Assembly (NCBI GenBank): GCA_024235855.1
Contig: JACKLN010000015.1
Coordinates: 1-64,000, forward strand
From: Burkholderiaceae bacterium
GTDB lineage: Bacteria > Pseudomonadota > Gammaproteobacteria > Burkholderiales > Burkholderiaceae_C
DNA: 64,000 nt
Reading direction: 5' to 3'
The position numbers and the translations under genes are program-made. Below the pieces are notes generated by a model. The model did not search any database and was not told where the DNA came from. It saw nothing but the letters and a program-made list of their open reading frames with translations. Of the stretch, positions 40,280 to 49,850 are shown piece after piece (within the stretch, counting starts at the first letter, position 1; each line of letters starts with the position of its first letter).

Positions 40280-42301
40280 TCAGCGTGGGTGTGGAGAAAG
40301 TCGCGTCGCCTCGGCCCGGAACTGCCGCCACCAGCGCCGGTCCAGCGCCGGGCGGCCCGCTGCGGCGTAGCGCGCATGGTCCAGCCGTTCCAGCGCGCGC
40401 GCCAGGGTCTCGCCGCTGGCGCCGAGCCGGGCGCGCACGGCTGCGGCGCGGGTGCGTGGCGGGTCGTGCGCGGCCACGGTCACACCCAGCTGCGCCAGGC
40501 GCTCGGCCACCCGCCGCTGCAGGCGCAGCCAGGGGTCCTGGCGGTGGCGGTCCCACAGCGCCCAGGCGGCACCGGCCAGGCTGACGGCGCCCAGCAGGCC
40601 GGCCAGCACGAAGGCCAGGTCACGCCAGCTCGGCGTCTCCACGCCCAGGGTTTCGAGCAGGTCGAACTGGCGGGTGCGCGAGTAGTTCAGCACCCATTCG
40701 CTCCATTGCTGGTCGAAGCGCTCCCAGATGGCGCGCAGCTGGGCGGCCAGCGCCGGGTTGACGTTGTTCAGCGTGCCGGCCACGAAACCCGGCGCCGGCA
40801 CCAGGCTGCGGCCCAGGCGCACGCGCTCCGGCGCCACCGCCGCGGTGGGGTCGACACGGATCCAGCCTTCGCCCGCCTGCCAGATCTCGGCCCAGGCGTG
40901 GGCATTGCTCTGGCGCACGATGAACCACCCGTCCACCGTGGCCGGGTCGGCCCCCTGGTAGCCGGTGACCACGCGTGCCGGCACGTCCAGCGCGCGCATC
41001 ACGACGACGAAGGCGGTGGCGAAGTGTTCGCAGAAGCCCTGCCGGCGGTCGAGCCAGAAGTCGTCGATGGCGTCGGCCGACTCGTAGACCCCGGGCGTGA
41101 GCGTGTAGGTGTAATCGTTCTCGCGGATGTGGCGCAGCACCGCGCCAGCCAGGGTGCGCGCATCGGCATCGCGGTATTCGGCCTGGCGCCGCAGGTCGGC
41201 GGCCCATTGCAGCGTGCGCGGGTTCCGCGCCGGTGGCAGGGCCACGTCGTCGCGCAGGGCCACGGTGGCCTGCATCGGGCCATGGCGGTGGCGCGTCCAG
41301 GCCGTGGCCTCCAGCCGGACGCGGGCGTCCAGCGGGCGGTCGGCCACCCATTGCTGGTCGGGGCGCAGGGAAAGGTCGAAGCCGCGCGCCGTCGGCGCCA
41401 CCGACGGGTCGCCGTCGGTCAGCTCCAGCAGCGGCACGGCCGGCAGGCGGCTGGGCTCGAGCATCACCTCGTAGCGCAGCGGGCGCCCCAGCAGTTCGGG
41501 CGCGGGCACGGCGTCCGGGCGCGGGTCGCGGGTCCAGGTGCGGCCGTCGAAGACCGACAGCACCGGCCCGCGGAAGTACAGCGCGTCGCTCGGCGGCGCG
41601 CGGTCGACGAAGCGCACGCGCATCGCGATGGCGTCGTCGTTGGCCAGTTCGGCCACGCCGCCCAGCGACAGCGAGCCCGACAGCCCGGTGCGCCCGCCGG
41701 CGTCGCCCGGCAGCCCCCACAGCGGCCCGATGCGCGGGAACAGCAGGAACAGCGCCAGCATCACCGGCAGCCCCCACAGCGTGGTCCGCGCCGCCACGCC
41801 GCCGGCGGTGGCGATGCCGGGCAGGCCCACCGGCATGTGGGCCAGGGCCAGCGCCGTCAGCAGGCCCCACACCGCCACCAGCATGGCCGCGGCCACCAGC
41901 GGCGACTGCGAGTACAGGAAGTTGGTCAGCACCAGGAAGAAGCCGAGCAGGAAGACCACCATCGCGTCGCGCCGCGCACGCAGTTCCAGCGTCTTCAGCG
42001 CCATCAGCACCACCAGCATGGTGACGCCGGCCTCCTTGCCCAGCAGCGTGCGCTCGGTGAACAGCGTCAGGCCGATGGCCAGGCCCAGAACGGCCACCAG
42101 GGTCCAGCGGCTGGGCAGGTTGCCGCCGCTGAAGGCCAGCCGTGCTCGCACGAGCAGGATCACCGCCGCCAGCGCGATGCACCAGGGCGCCAGGTGGGCC
42201 GTGTGCGGCGCGATGGTCCAGCCGATCACGGCCAGCTGGAACAGCGTGTCGCGCGCGTCCCGCGGCAGGTGCCGCCAGCGCTCGACCAGGCTCAGCCCCA
42301 T
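40280..42301 (-). CDS. Transglutaminase-like membrane protein, TgpA type
   Basis: A 673-residue membrane protein: five to six N-terminal transmembrane helices (~15-200), a DUF3488-type region, a periplasmic transglutaminase domain (~335-510) and one more helix (~555) before a cytosolic tail. The thiol triad is visible as Cys in RRQGFCEHFATAF (~423), His in VRQSNAHAWAEIW and Asp in GWIRVDPTAAV. TgpA of Pseudomonas is essential, but its substrate is unknown. It overlaps the upstream DUF58 gene by ten bases and ends a moxR-DUF58-tgpA operon. Confidence 0.9.
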   Translation of the reverse strand: MGLSLVERWRHLPRDARDTLFQLAVIGWTIAPHTAHLAPWCIALAAVILLVRARLAFSGGNLPSRWTLVAVLGLAIGLTLFTERTLLGKEAGVTMLVVLMALKTLELRARRDAMVVFLLGFFLVLTNFLYSQSPLVAAAMLVAVWGLLTALALAHMPVGLPGIATAGGVAARTTLWGLPVMLALFLLFPRIGPLWGLPGDAGGRTGLSGSLSLGGVAELANDDAIAMRVRFVDRAPPSDALYFRGPVLSVFDGRTWTRDPRPDAVPAPELLGRPLRYEVMLEPSRLPAVPLLELTDGDPSVAPTARGFDLSLRPDQQWVADRPLDARVRLEATAWTRHRHGPMQATVALRDDVALPPARNPRTLQWAADLRRQAEYRDADARTLAGAVLRHIRENDYTYTLTPGVYESADAIDDFWLDRRQGFCEHFATAFVVVMRALDVPARVVTGYQGADPATVDGWFIVRQSNAHAWAEIWQAGEGWIRVDPTAAVAPERVRLGRSLVPAPGFVAGTLNNVNPALAAQLRAIWERFDQQWSEWVLNYSRTRQFDLLETLGVETPSWRDLAFVLAGLLGAVSLAGAAWALWDRHRQDPWLRLQRRVAERLAQLGVTVAAHDPPRTRAAAVRARLGASGETLARALERLDHARYAAAGRPALDRRWWRQFRAEATRLSPHPR

Positions 42302-43242
42302 GTCGCCAGCCTCTCCAGCGCCTGGCGCCGGTGGCCGTCGCCCTGGGCGCCGGGCAGCTCCACACCCGGCAGGCGCAGGCCCCAGACCAGGCCGCGCTGC
42401 TCCGCCCCTTCCACCCAGGCCGCCAGGCGCGACAGCCGCGCTTCGGGGTCGCCCTGGGTGGCGGTCCAGTCCAGCCACAGCTCCTGGCTGCCGCTGGCCG
42501 CGGTCTCGCGGCTGACCAGCTCGCCGCTGCGCGCCACCTTCTTCCACACCACCTGGCGCAGCGTGTCGCCGCGCCGCCAGGGGCGCACGCCATCCAGCTC
42601 GCCGCCGGCGGCCCGCTGCAGCACGGTCTGTTCACCGGGCATGGCCTGCGCCATCGGCAGGCCGGGTGCCGGGTGCTCGGGCCGCGGCCAGGCCAGCACC
42701 CTGGTGGCCGGCCGCCACACCGTCCAGGCGCGGAAGAAGCCGAACGGGAAGCCGGTCTCGACGACGATGGGCGGCACCGCGTGCCAGCCGCGGCGGTCGG
42801 GCACGAAGCTCAGCGTGGCGCTGGCCTGTCCGCCTGCGGGCACGTCCACGGCGGTCCAGGTCTGGCCCGCGCGGCCGCGCTCGCGCCAGCGCACGGCCAG
42901 GGCATGGCGGTTGCGGTCGGGGCTGTCGATCACCACGTCCAGCAGCGCCGGCTCGCCGGCCCAGCCCGGCAGGCCGGGCTTCAGGCGCAGCGTCAGCCCG
43001 CGCAACGTGCCGTGGGTGACGTGCATCGACACCGCCGCCGCGCCCGCGAGCAGGAAGGCCAGCACGTAGCCCAGGTTGAGCTGGTAGTTGATGGCCGTCA
43101 GCAGCATCAGCAGCAGCAGGGCGGCGAACGACCAGCCGCCGCGCGTGGGCACGATGTAGATGTTGCGCTGGCCCAGCGTCCAGGTGTCGGCCACCGGCAT
43201 GCGGGCGACGAACCAGTCGTCCAGGCGCGACATCAGGCCCAT
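42292..43242 (-). CDS. DUF58 membrane protein, first MoxR module
   Basis: A 316-residue protein with two transmembrane helices (~38-75) and a C-terminal DUF58 domain (GELDGVRPWRRGDTLRQV, VVWKKVARSGELVSRE), here without a full von Willebrand A metal motif. The N-terminal NIYIVPTRGGWSFAALLLLM is typical of DUF58 proteins paired with TgpA. It lies between moxR (19 bases away) and tgpA (overlap). MoxR-DUF58 pairs are thought to act as chaperone-like modules for assembling envelope or metal-containing complexes; the client is unknown. Confidence 0.87.
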   Translation of the reverse strand: MGLMSRLDDWFVARMPVADTWTLGQRNIYIVPTRGGWSFAALLLLMLLTAINYQLNLGYVLAFLLAGAAAVSMHVTHGTLRGLTLRLKPGLPGWAGEPALLDVVIDSPDRNRHALAVRWRERGRAGQTWTAVDVPAGGQASATLSFVPDRRGWHAVPPIVVETGFPFGFFRAWTVWRPATRVLAWPRPEHPAPGLPMAQAMPGEQTVLQRAAGGELDGVRPWRRGDTLRQVVWKKVARSGELVSRETAASGSQELWLDWTATQGDPEARLSRLAAWVEGAEQRGLVWGLRLPGVELPGAQGDGHRRQALERLATWG

Positions 43243-43261
43243 GGTGGCGGGGCAGGGCGGC

Positions 43262-44188
<927 letters not shown>

Positions 44189-44224
44189 CCGCACGATGTT
44201 GCCCGAAAGGCCCCGACCCCGCGC

Positions 44225-45160
44225 ATGAGCACCGCTTTCTTCTCCCACGCCGAGTGCCGTTTGCACGACATGGGCGCCGGCCACCCGGAATGCCCGCAGC
44301 GGCTGGACGCCATCCATGACCAGCTCCGCGCCAGCGGCATCGACATGGCGCTGGACTTCCACGACGCCCCCGAGGCCACGCTGGAACAGCTGGAACGCGC
44401 GCACACCGCCGGCTACGTGACGCAGCTGCAGGAGACCATGCGCCAGGTGCGCGAAGCCGGTGAACCGAAGGCGCTGGACCCCGACACCGTGGTGGGCCCC
44501 GGCACCTGGGGCGCCGCGTTGCGCGCCGCGGGCGCGGCCGTGGCCGCCACCGACCGCGTGCTCTCGGGCCAGGCGGAGAACGCGTTCTGTGCCGTGCGTC
44601 CGCCGGGCCACCACGCCACGCGCGACGAGACCATGGGCTTCTGCTTCTTCAACAACGTGGCGGTGGCGGCGCGCCACGCGCTGGACGTGCACGGCCTGCA
44701 GCGCGTGGCCATCATCGACTTCGACGTCCACCACGGCAACGGCACGGAAGACATCATCGCCGGCGACGAGCGGGTGCTGATGTGCAGCTACTTCCAGCAC
44801 CCGCTGTACCCCTACAGCGGCGCCGTGCCCAAGGGCACGAACATGGTCAACGTGCCGGTGGCGCCGTACACGCGCGGGCCGGAGATCCGCCAGACCATCG
44901 AGCAGAGCTGGCTGCCGGCGCTCGAGGCCTTCAGGCCGCAGATGATCTTCATCTCCGCGGGCTTCGACGCCCACCGCGAGGACGACCTCGGCCAGCTCGG
45001 ATTGGTGGAGGACGACTACGCCTGGATCACCACCCAGCTCAAGGCCGTGGCCGACCGCCACGCGCAGGGTCGCATCGTCTCCTGCCTGGAGGGCGGCTAC
45101 GCGCTGTCGGCGCTGGCGCGCAGCGTCGTGGCGCACGTGCGGGTGCTGGCCGGGGTCTGA
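44225..45160 (+). CDS. Histone deacetylase-superfamily amidohydrolase (class II type)
   Basis: A 311-residue zinc amidohydrolase with the class II HDAC-like motifs RPPGHHATRDETMGFCFFNN, IIDFDVHHGNGTED, FISAGFDAHREDDLG and SCLEGGYALSAL; Asp/His zinc ligands are all present. Bacterial members (HdaH-like, acetylpolyamine amidohydrolases) remove acetyl groups from small amines or lysines. AECRLHDMGAGHPECPQR is the standard N-terminus. It stands alone, divergent from moxR. No hint of substrate. Confidence 0.92.
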   Translation: MSTAFFSHAECRLHDMGAGHPECPQRLDAIHDQLRASGIDMALDFHDAPEATLEQLERAHTAGYVTQLQETMRQVREAGEPKALDPDTVVGPGTWGAALRAAGAAVAATDRVLSGQAENAFCAVRPPGHHATRDETMGFCFFNNVAVAARHALDVHGLQRVAIIDFDVHHGNGTEDIIAGDERVLMCSYFQHPLYPYSGAVPKGTNMVNVPVAPYTRGPEIRQTIEQSWLPALEAFRPQMIFISAGFDAHREDDLGQLGLVEDDYAWITTQLKAVADRHAQGRIVSCLEGGYALSALARSVVAHVRVLAGV

Positions 45161-45319
45161 CCGGCGGCCCCCGGCGGGCGGCCCAGGGCACCGACCTGGG
45201 CAATCGTTCACGTTTCGACGCCCGATGGGTCGCGCGTCCTGGCGGGCCCGGCCGGCCTTCCACGATCCGGCTCAAGCCGGGGCCGCAAGTGCCGAAATTC
45301 CCCGAGGAGACATTCGGCG

Positions 45320-45796
45320 ATGTGCCCTCACAAGTTCTTGTTCCCACGGGCCCGGGTGCGCGGTCTCACGCTCGTGGAGTTGCTGTTGGTCGTGGCCCTG
45401 GTCGCGGTGCTGGCCAGCCTGGCCGCAAACGCCTGGGGCGGCTACCAGGACCGCATCCGCACCAAGCAGGCGGTGGACGACATCACGGGTCTGTCGGCGC
45501 TGCTCGACCAGACCTACAACGACACCGGCGAACTGCCGGCCAACCTGGCCGCCATCGGCCGCGGCGGCATGGCCGACCCCTGGGGCAACGCCTACGTCTA
45601 CCTGAACCTGACGACCAGACGCGGCAACGGCGGTGCGCGCAAGGACCACTCGCTGGTGCCGCTGAACAGCGACTACGACCTCTACAGCAAGGGGCCGGAC
45701 GGTCGCAGTTCGCCGCCGCTGACGGCCAACGCGAGCAAGGACGACATCCTGCGCGCCAACAACGGCCGCTTCATCGGCCCGGCGTCGAGCTACTGA
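45320..45796 (+). CDS. GspG-like type II secretion pseudopilin
   Basis: A 158-residue type IV-pilin-like protein: basic leader of 15 residues, prepilin-peptidase site RVRG|LTLVELLLVVALVAVL with Glu at position +5, then the GspG C-terminal pattern (TYNDTGELPANLAAIG, ADPWGNAYVYLNL, LNSDYDLYSKGPDGRSS), which in GspG carries the calcium site. Leu rather than Phe at +1 is tolerated. No other gsp or pil genes adjoin it; the next gene, ten bases downstream, encodes a GGDEF-EAL protein. AGGAG ten bases upstream of the ATG. Confidence 0.87.
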   Translation: MCPHKFLFPRARVRGLTLVELLLVVALVAVLASLAANAWGGYQDRIRTKQAVDDITGLSALLDQTYNDTGELPANLAAIGRGGMADPWGNAYVYLNLTTRRGNGGARKDHSLVPLNSDYDLYSKGPDGRSSPPLTANASKDDILRANNGRFIGPASSY

Positions 45797-45806
45797 CGGG
45801 GCGCCG

Positions 45807-48530
45807 ATGCGCATCAGCGGCCTGTTCCTGCACAGCCGCGTCGCCCGGCGCACCTTCCGCGTGCTGCTGGCGGCGGCGCTGCTGCCGCTGGCCCTGTTCG
45901 CGCTGCTGGCCACGCAGGCCTATCTGAACGACCGCGCCGACCGCGCGCAGCGCAGCGAATCGGAATACCTGAAGCACATCGGCATGCGCACCTTCGACCG
46001 CCTGACGGCGGCGCGTGCGACGCTGGCGGCCAAGGTCGCCAATGCGGCCTTCGACGCGCCGACGCTCCACGACGAGGCCGTCAAGGCCGTGCTCGCCGGC
46101 CTGGCCAGCGTGGGTGTCGACGGGCGCGTGCACGGCGACCCGACGCTGCTGGCGCACTGGCAGCAGGCCGGGGGCGCTGCCCAGCAGGACCCGCGCGACC
46201 TGTGGTGGCTGCCGGCCGCGGACGATGCCCCGGCGCACGTGATGCTGACCTGGCCCGACGCCGCCGGCCGTGGCACCTGGGTGGCCGAGGTCAGCCCCGG
46301 CTTCCTCTGGCAGGACTTCAGCGCCGACGGCCCGGCGTCCACCGTGTGCCTGACCGACGCCCAGCACCGGCCGCTGCGCTGCCCCCACCCCGCGAACGCC
46401 GGCGACCCCGCCTGGCACCTGTTCCTGAAGGCCGGGTTCGGCAGTGGCGACTGGGTGTTGCAGGGCCGGCAGCACGAGCCGGAGACGGCACTGCAGGACG
46501 AGGTGCTGCGCCTGGCGGCCACCGGCGGCGTGGCCACGCTGCTGCTGATCGCCATGCTGGGCCTGGTGCTGGTGCGGCGCACCATGGTGCCGCTGGAGCA
46601 GATCATCGCCGGCACGAAGCGCTTGGCGGCAGGGGACTGGTCGATCCGCGTGGCCGAAGGCCGCAACGACGAATTCGGCCAGCTGGCGCAGTTGTTCAAC
46701 GTCATGGTCGACCGCCACGGGCGGCAGATGCAGGCCTTCGAGGTGCAGGCTGGCATCGACCGCGAACTGCTGGGGTCGCTGGACCTCGACCGGCTGATGC
46801 AGCAGGTCCTGCGGCGGCTCCAGGTGCTGGCGCCCGGCGCCCGGCTGGCAGTGCTGGCGCGCACCTGGTCGGGCCCCGACTGGCGCGTGCACCGGCCCGA
46901 TGCCGAACCCGGCCTGCAGCCCGTGCCCGAGGTGGCGCTGCGTCAGGCCGTGGCCGATGGCCTGGCCGTGCACTGCGACGCCCGGCGCACGCCGCCGGAC
47001 TGGATCCGCCAGGCCCTCGCCCTGCCGCCCGGCGAACCGGCGGCCGCCTGCTGGGTCCCTGCGGCCTGGCAGGACGAGCCCGTGGCCCTGATCGTGCTGT
47101 GCGCCCCACGGCCGCTGGCCATGGACGACGATGCGCGGCGTGAGCTCGAGGCCCTGCGCGACCGCTGTGCGCTGGCGATCGCCGCCGCCGAGCGCGAACA
47201 CCGGCTGGTCGAGCGCGCCGTGCGCGACGACCTGACCGGCCTGCTGAACCGCCACGGCCTGCACGATACCTGCGACGGCCTGCTGGCCGACCCTGCGGCA
47301 CCGCAGCCCTTCACGCTGCTCTTCATGGACCTGGACGGTTTCAAGGAAGTCAACGACGCCATGGGCCACACGGTGGGCGACATCCTGCTGCGCGCGGTGG
47401 CCGACCGCATGCGCGCGCTGGTGCCCGAGGGCACGGTGCTCGCGCGCCCGGGCGGCGACGAGTTCGTCGCCGTGCTGCCGGCCACCGCCGACGCCGAGGC
47501 GCTGGCCGCCGCGCTGTGCGATCGTCTGGCCCACCCCTTCGTGCTGCGTGGGCAACTCCAGCACATCGGCGCCAGCATCGGCCTGGCCAGCTGCCCGGCC
47601 GACGGCACCGAACGCGACGAACTGCTGCGCCGGGCCGACCTGGCCATGTACGCGGCCAAGGCCGACGGCCGCGGCCGCTGGCGCCGGTATGCCGCCACGC
47701 TGGACCAGGAGGCGAGCGAGCGGGCCTGGATCGTGCGCGACCTGCGCATCGCGCTGGCCAGCGGCCAACTCGAGGTGCACTACCAGCCGCGGCTGGACCT
47801 GCGCACCGGCCGCACCGAAGGCGCCGAGGCGCTGGTGCGCTGGCGGCACCCGGAGCGTGGCTGGATCCCGCCGGTGCGCTTCGTGCCGGTGGCCGAGGAG
47901 TCGGACCTGATCGTCGCCCTGGGCGAGCAAGTGATGAGCCTGGCCATGGCCCAGCGCCGGCGCTGGCGCGACCTGGGCGTGCGCATCGGCCGCGTGGCCG
48001 TCAACGTGTCGGCCCGCCAGCTGCAGGACGCCGGTTTCGCCGACACCGTGCTGGCGATGCTGGCGCGGCATGGCCTGCGCCCGCAGGAGCTGGAGCTCGA
48101 GATCACCGAGAGCCTGTTCGCCGGCGAGGCCGCGCTGGTCGAGCGGGCGCTGGCGCCGCTGCGCGCCGCCGGCGTGCAGGTGGCGCTGGACGACTTCGGC
48201 ACCGGGTTCTCGTCGCTGTCGGCGCTGCGCCACCTGCCGGTGGACGTGATGAAGATCGACCGCAGCTTCGTCATCGACCTCGGCCAGGACGCGGCCTCCG
48301 ATGCCGTCGTGCGCGCGGTCATCGCGCTGGCGCGCGACCTTGGCAAGCGCGTGGTGGCCGAAGGGGTGGAGACCGGACTGCAGCAGCAGCGCCTGCGTGC
48401 GCTGGGCTGCGACGAGGTGCAGGGCTACCGCTACGCCAAGCCCCTGGCCCCCGACGCCTTCCTCGACGGGGTGCGTGCCGGCTTCGATGCGCCGCTGCGC
48501 GCGGCCGAGGCCGGGACCGTCGACGCCTGA
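45807..48530 (+). CDS. Membrane GGDEF-EAL protein (c-di-GMP turnover)
   Basis: A 907-residue inner-membrane protein: transmembrane helix ~18-40, periplasmic domain ~41-230, second helix ~232-255 (ATLLLIAMLGLVLV), HAMP ~256-310, a GAF-like segment (~320-460), GGDEF (~470-630; RPGGDEFVAVL intact, no RxxD inhibitory site) and EAL (~650-895; EGAEALVRWRHPERG, IEITES-type LEITESLF, LDDFGTGFSS, KIDRSFV, AEGVETG). Both catalytic signatures are complete, so it could make and destroy c-di-GMP. It is co-transcribed with the GspG-like pseudopilin, hinting at control of a secretion or pilus-like function. Confidence 0.93.
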   Translation: MRISGLFLHSRVARRTFRVLLAAALLPLALFALLATQAYLNDRADRAQRSESEYLKHIGMRTFDRLTAARATLAAKVANAAFDAPTLHDEAVKAVLAGLASVGVDGRVHGDPTLLAHWQQAGGAAQQDPRDLWWLPAADDAPAHVMLTWPDAAGRGTWVAEVSPGFLWQDFSADGPASTVCLTDAQHRPLRCPHPANAGDPAWHLFLKAGFGSGDWVLQGRQHEPETALQDEVLRLAATGGVATLLLIAMLGLVLVRRTMVPLEQIIAGTKRLAAGDWSIRVAEGRNDEFGQLAQLFNVMVDRHGRQMQAFEVQAGIDRELLGSLDLDRLMQQVLRRLQVLAPGARLAVLARTWSGPDWRVHRPDAEPGLQPVPEVALRQAVADGLAVHCDARRTPPDWIRQALALPPGEPAAACWVPAAWQDEPVALIVLCAPRPLAMDDDARRELEALRDRCALAIAAAEREHRLVERAVRDDLTGLLNRHGLHDTCDGLLADPAAPQPFTLLFMDLDGFKEVNDAMGHTVGDILLRAVADRMRALVPEGTVLARPGGDEFVAVLPATADAEALAAALCDRLAHPFVLRGQLQHIGASIGLASCPADGTERDELLRRADLAMYAAKADGRGRWRRYAATLDQEASERAWIVRDLRIALASGQLEVHYQPRLDLRTGRTEGAEALVRWRHPERGWIPPVRFVPVAEESDLIVALGEQVMSLAMAQRRRWRDLGVRIGRVAVNVSARQLQDAGFADTVLAMLARHGLRPQELELEITESLFAGEAALVERALAPLRAAGVQVALDDFGTGFSSLSALRHLPVDVMKIDRSFVIDLGQDAASDAVVRAVIALARDLGKRVVAEGVETGLQQQRLRALGCDEVQGYRYAKPLAPDAFLDGVRAGFDAPLRAAEAGTVDA

Positions 48531-48673
48531 GCGGCGGGCCACCAGGCGCCCTGCGTCGCCTTTGCGACACCAACCACCGGGATTACGCCGGGTGTGCGGG
48601 GTGCGCACCTGTCGCTAGATTGCGGGCGGCGGCCCAGCCGGCCGCCTTGCATGCACAGCCACAGGAGACACCG

Positions 48674-49843
48674 ATGAAGCTCGACCGCACCCTGATGCGC
48701 CTGGCCGCCCTTGCGCTGGCCGGCGGTACCGCGTTTGCCGCGGCCGCCCAGACCAACCCCGGCCTGCCGGCCACGCTGGCCTGGAGCGCCTACGACGTGG
48801 GCTCCGGCGGCTACAACCAGGCGGTGGCCATCGGCAACGCGCTCAAGCAGCGCTACGGCGTCAACCTGCGTGTGCTGCCGGGCAAGAACGACGTCTCGCG
48901 CACCCTGCCCGTGCGCGAGGGCCAGGTGCAGTTCTCGGCCAATGGCGTCGGTGGCAGCTACCTGGCCCAGGAAGGCGTGTTCGAGTTCGGCGCCAAGACC
49001 TGGGGCCCGCAGCCGATCCGCGGGCTGCTGCTGAACAACTCCGACCAGGTGCTCACCGTGGTGGCCGCCAAGGACAGCGGCATCAAGACCGTGGCCGACC
49101 TCAAGGGCAAGCGCGTGGCCTGGGTCATCGGCGCGCCGTCGCTGAACCAGAACATCACCGCCATCCTGGCCTTTGCCAACCTCACGTGGGCCGACGTGCA
49201 GCGCGTGGACTTCGGCGGCTTCGGCGCGGCGATGGACGGCGTCATCAACGGCCAGGCCGACGCCGCCTTCACCTCGTCGATCTCCGGCAAGGCCTACCAG
49301 CTGGCCAAGTCGCCGCGCGGCATCGTCTACCCGACCATCCCGCACGCCGACAAGGCCGGCTGGGCGCGCATGAACAAGACCGCGCCGTTCTTCTTTCCGT
49401 TCATGGGGGCCGAGGGCGCCGACCTGAGCAAGGACAACCGCGTCGAGTCGGCCACGTACCCGTACCCGATCCTGATGACCTACGCGAAACAGGACAACGA
49501 CACCGTCTACGCCATGACGAAGGCGATGGTCGAGACCTACGCCGACTACAAGGACGCAGCGCCGGGCAACGTGGGCTGGGCCGTGGACCGGCAGAACTTC
49601 GCCTGGGTGATCCCCTTCCACGACGGCGCCATCCGATACTGGAAGGAGAAGGGCCTGTGGAAGCCGGAGCACCAGGCGCACAACGACAAGCTGGTGCAGC
49701 GCCAGCAGGTGCTGGCCGACGCCTGGAAGGCGGTGAACGCCGGCAGCCACGCCGACGACAAGGCCTTCGCACAGGCCTGGATGAAGGCCCGCGCCGACGC
49801 CCTGACCAAGGCCGGCATGGACGCCGTGGTCACCGAGTGGTGA
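48674..49843 (+). CDS. TAXI-family TRAP transporter substrate-binding protein
   Basis: A 389-residue periplasmic binding protein with signal peptide (AFAAAAQT) and the TAXI-family pattern (AIGNALKQRYGVNLRVLPG, GVGGSYLAQEGVFEF, GVINGQADAAFTSSI). AGGAG lies seven bases before the ATG. It delivers the substrate to the fused TRAP permease encoded seven bases downstream. TAXI substrates are seldom known; the operon partner suggests an organic acid, possibly a 2-oxo acid. The 143-base upstream gap contains a possible -10 hexamer (TAGATT at 48616) with no good -35. Confidence 0.9.
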   Translation: MKLDRTLMRLAALALAGGTAFAAAAQTNPGLPATLAWSAYDVGSGGYNQAVAIGNALKQRYGVNLRVLPGKNDVSRTLPVREGQVQFSANGVGGSYLAQEGVFEFGAKTWGPQPIRGLLLNNSDQVLTVVAAKDSGIKTVADLKGKRVAWVIGAPSLNQNITAILAFANLTWADVQRVDFGGFGAAMDGVINGQADAAFTSSISGKAYQLAKSPRGIVYPTIPHADKAGWARMNKTAPFFFPFMGAEGADLSKDNRVESATYPYPILMTYAKQDNDTVYAMTKAMVETYADYKDAAPGNVGWAVDRQNFAWVIPFHDGAIRYWKEKGLWKPEHQAHNDKLVQRQQVLADAWKAVNAGSHADDKAFAQAWMKARADALTKAGMDAVVTEW

Positions 49844-49850
49844 GCCCGGC

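Noticed and set aside
45771..48608. Long leftward ORF of about 945 codons opposite the GGDEF-EAL gene
   Set aside because: Its translation is His/Arg/Gln/Val-rich low complexity without family motifs, while the rightward frame has intact GGDEF and EAL motifs. It is an antisense shadow common in high-GC DNA.
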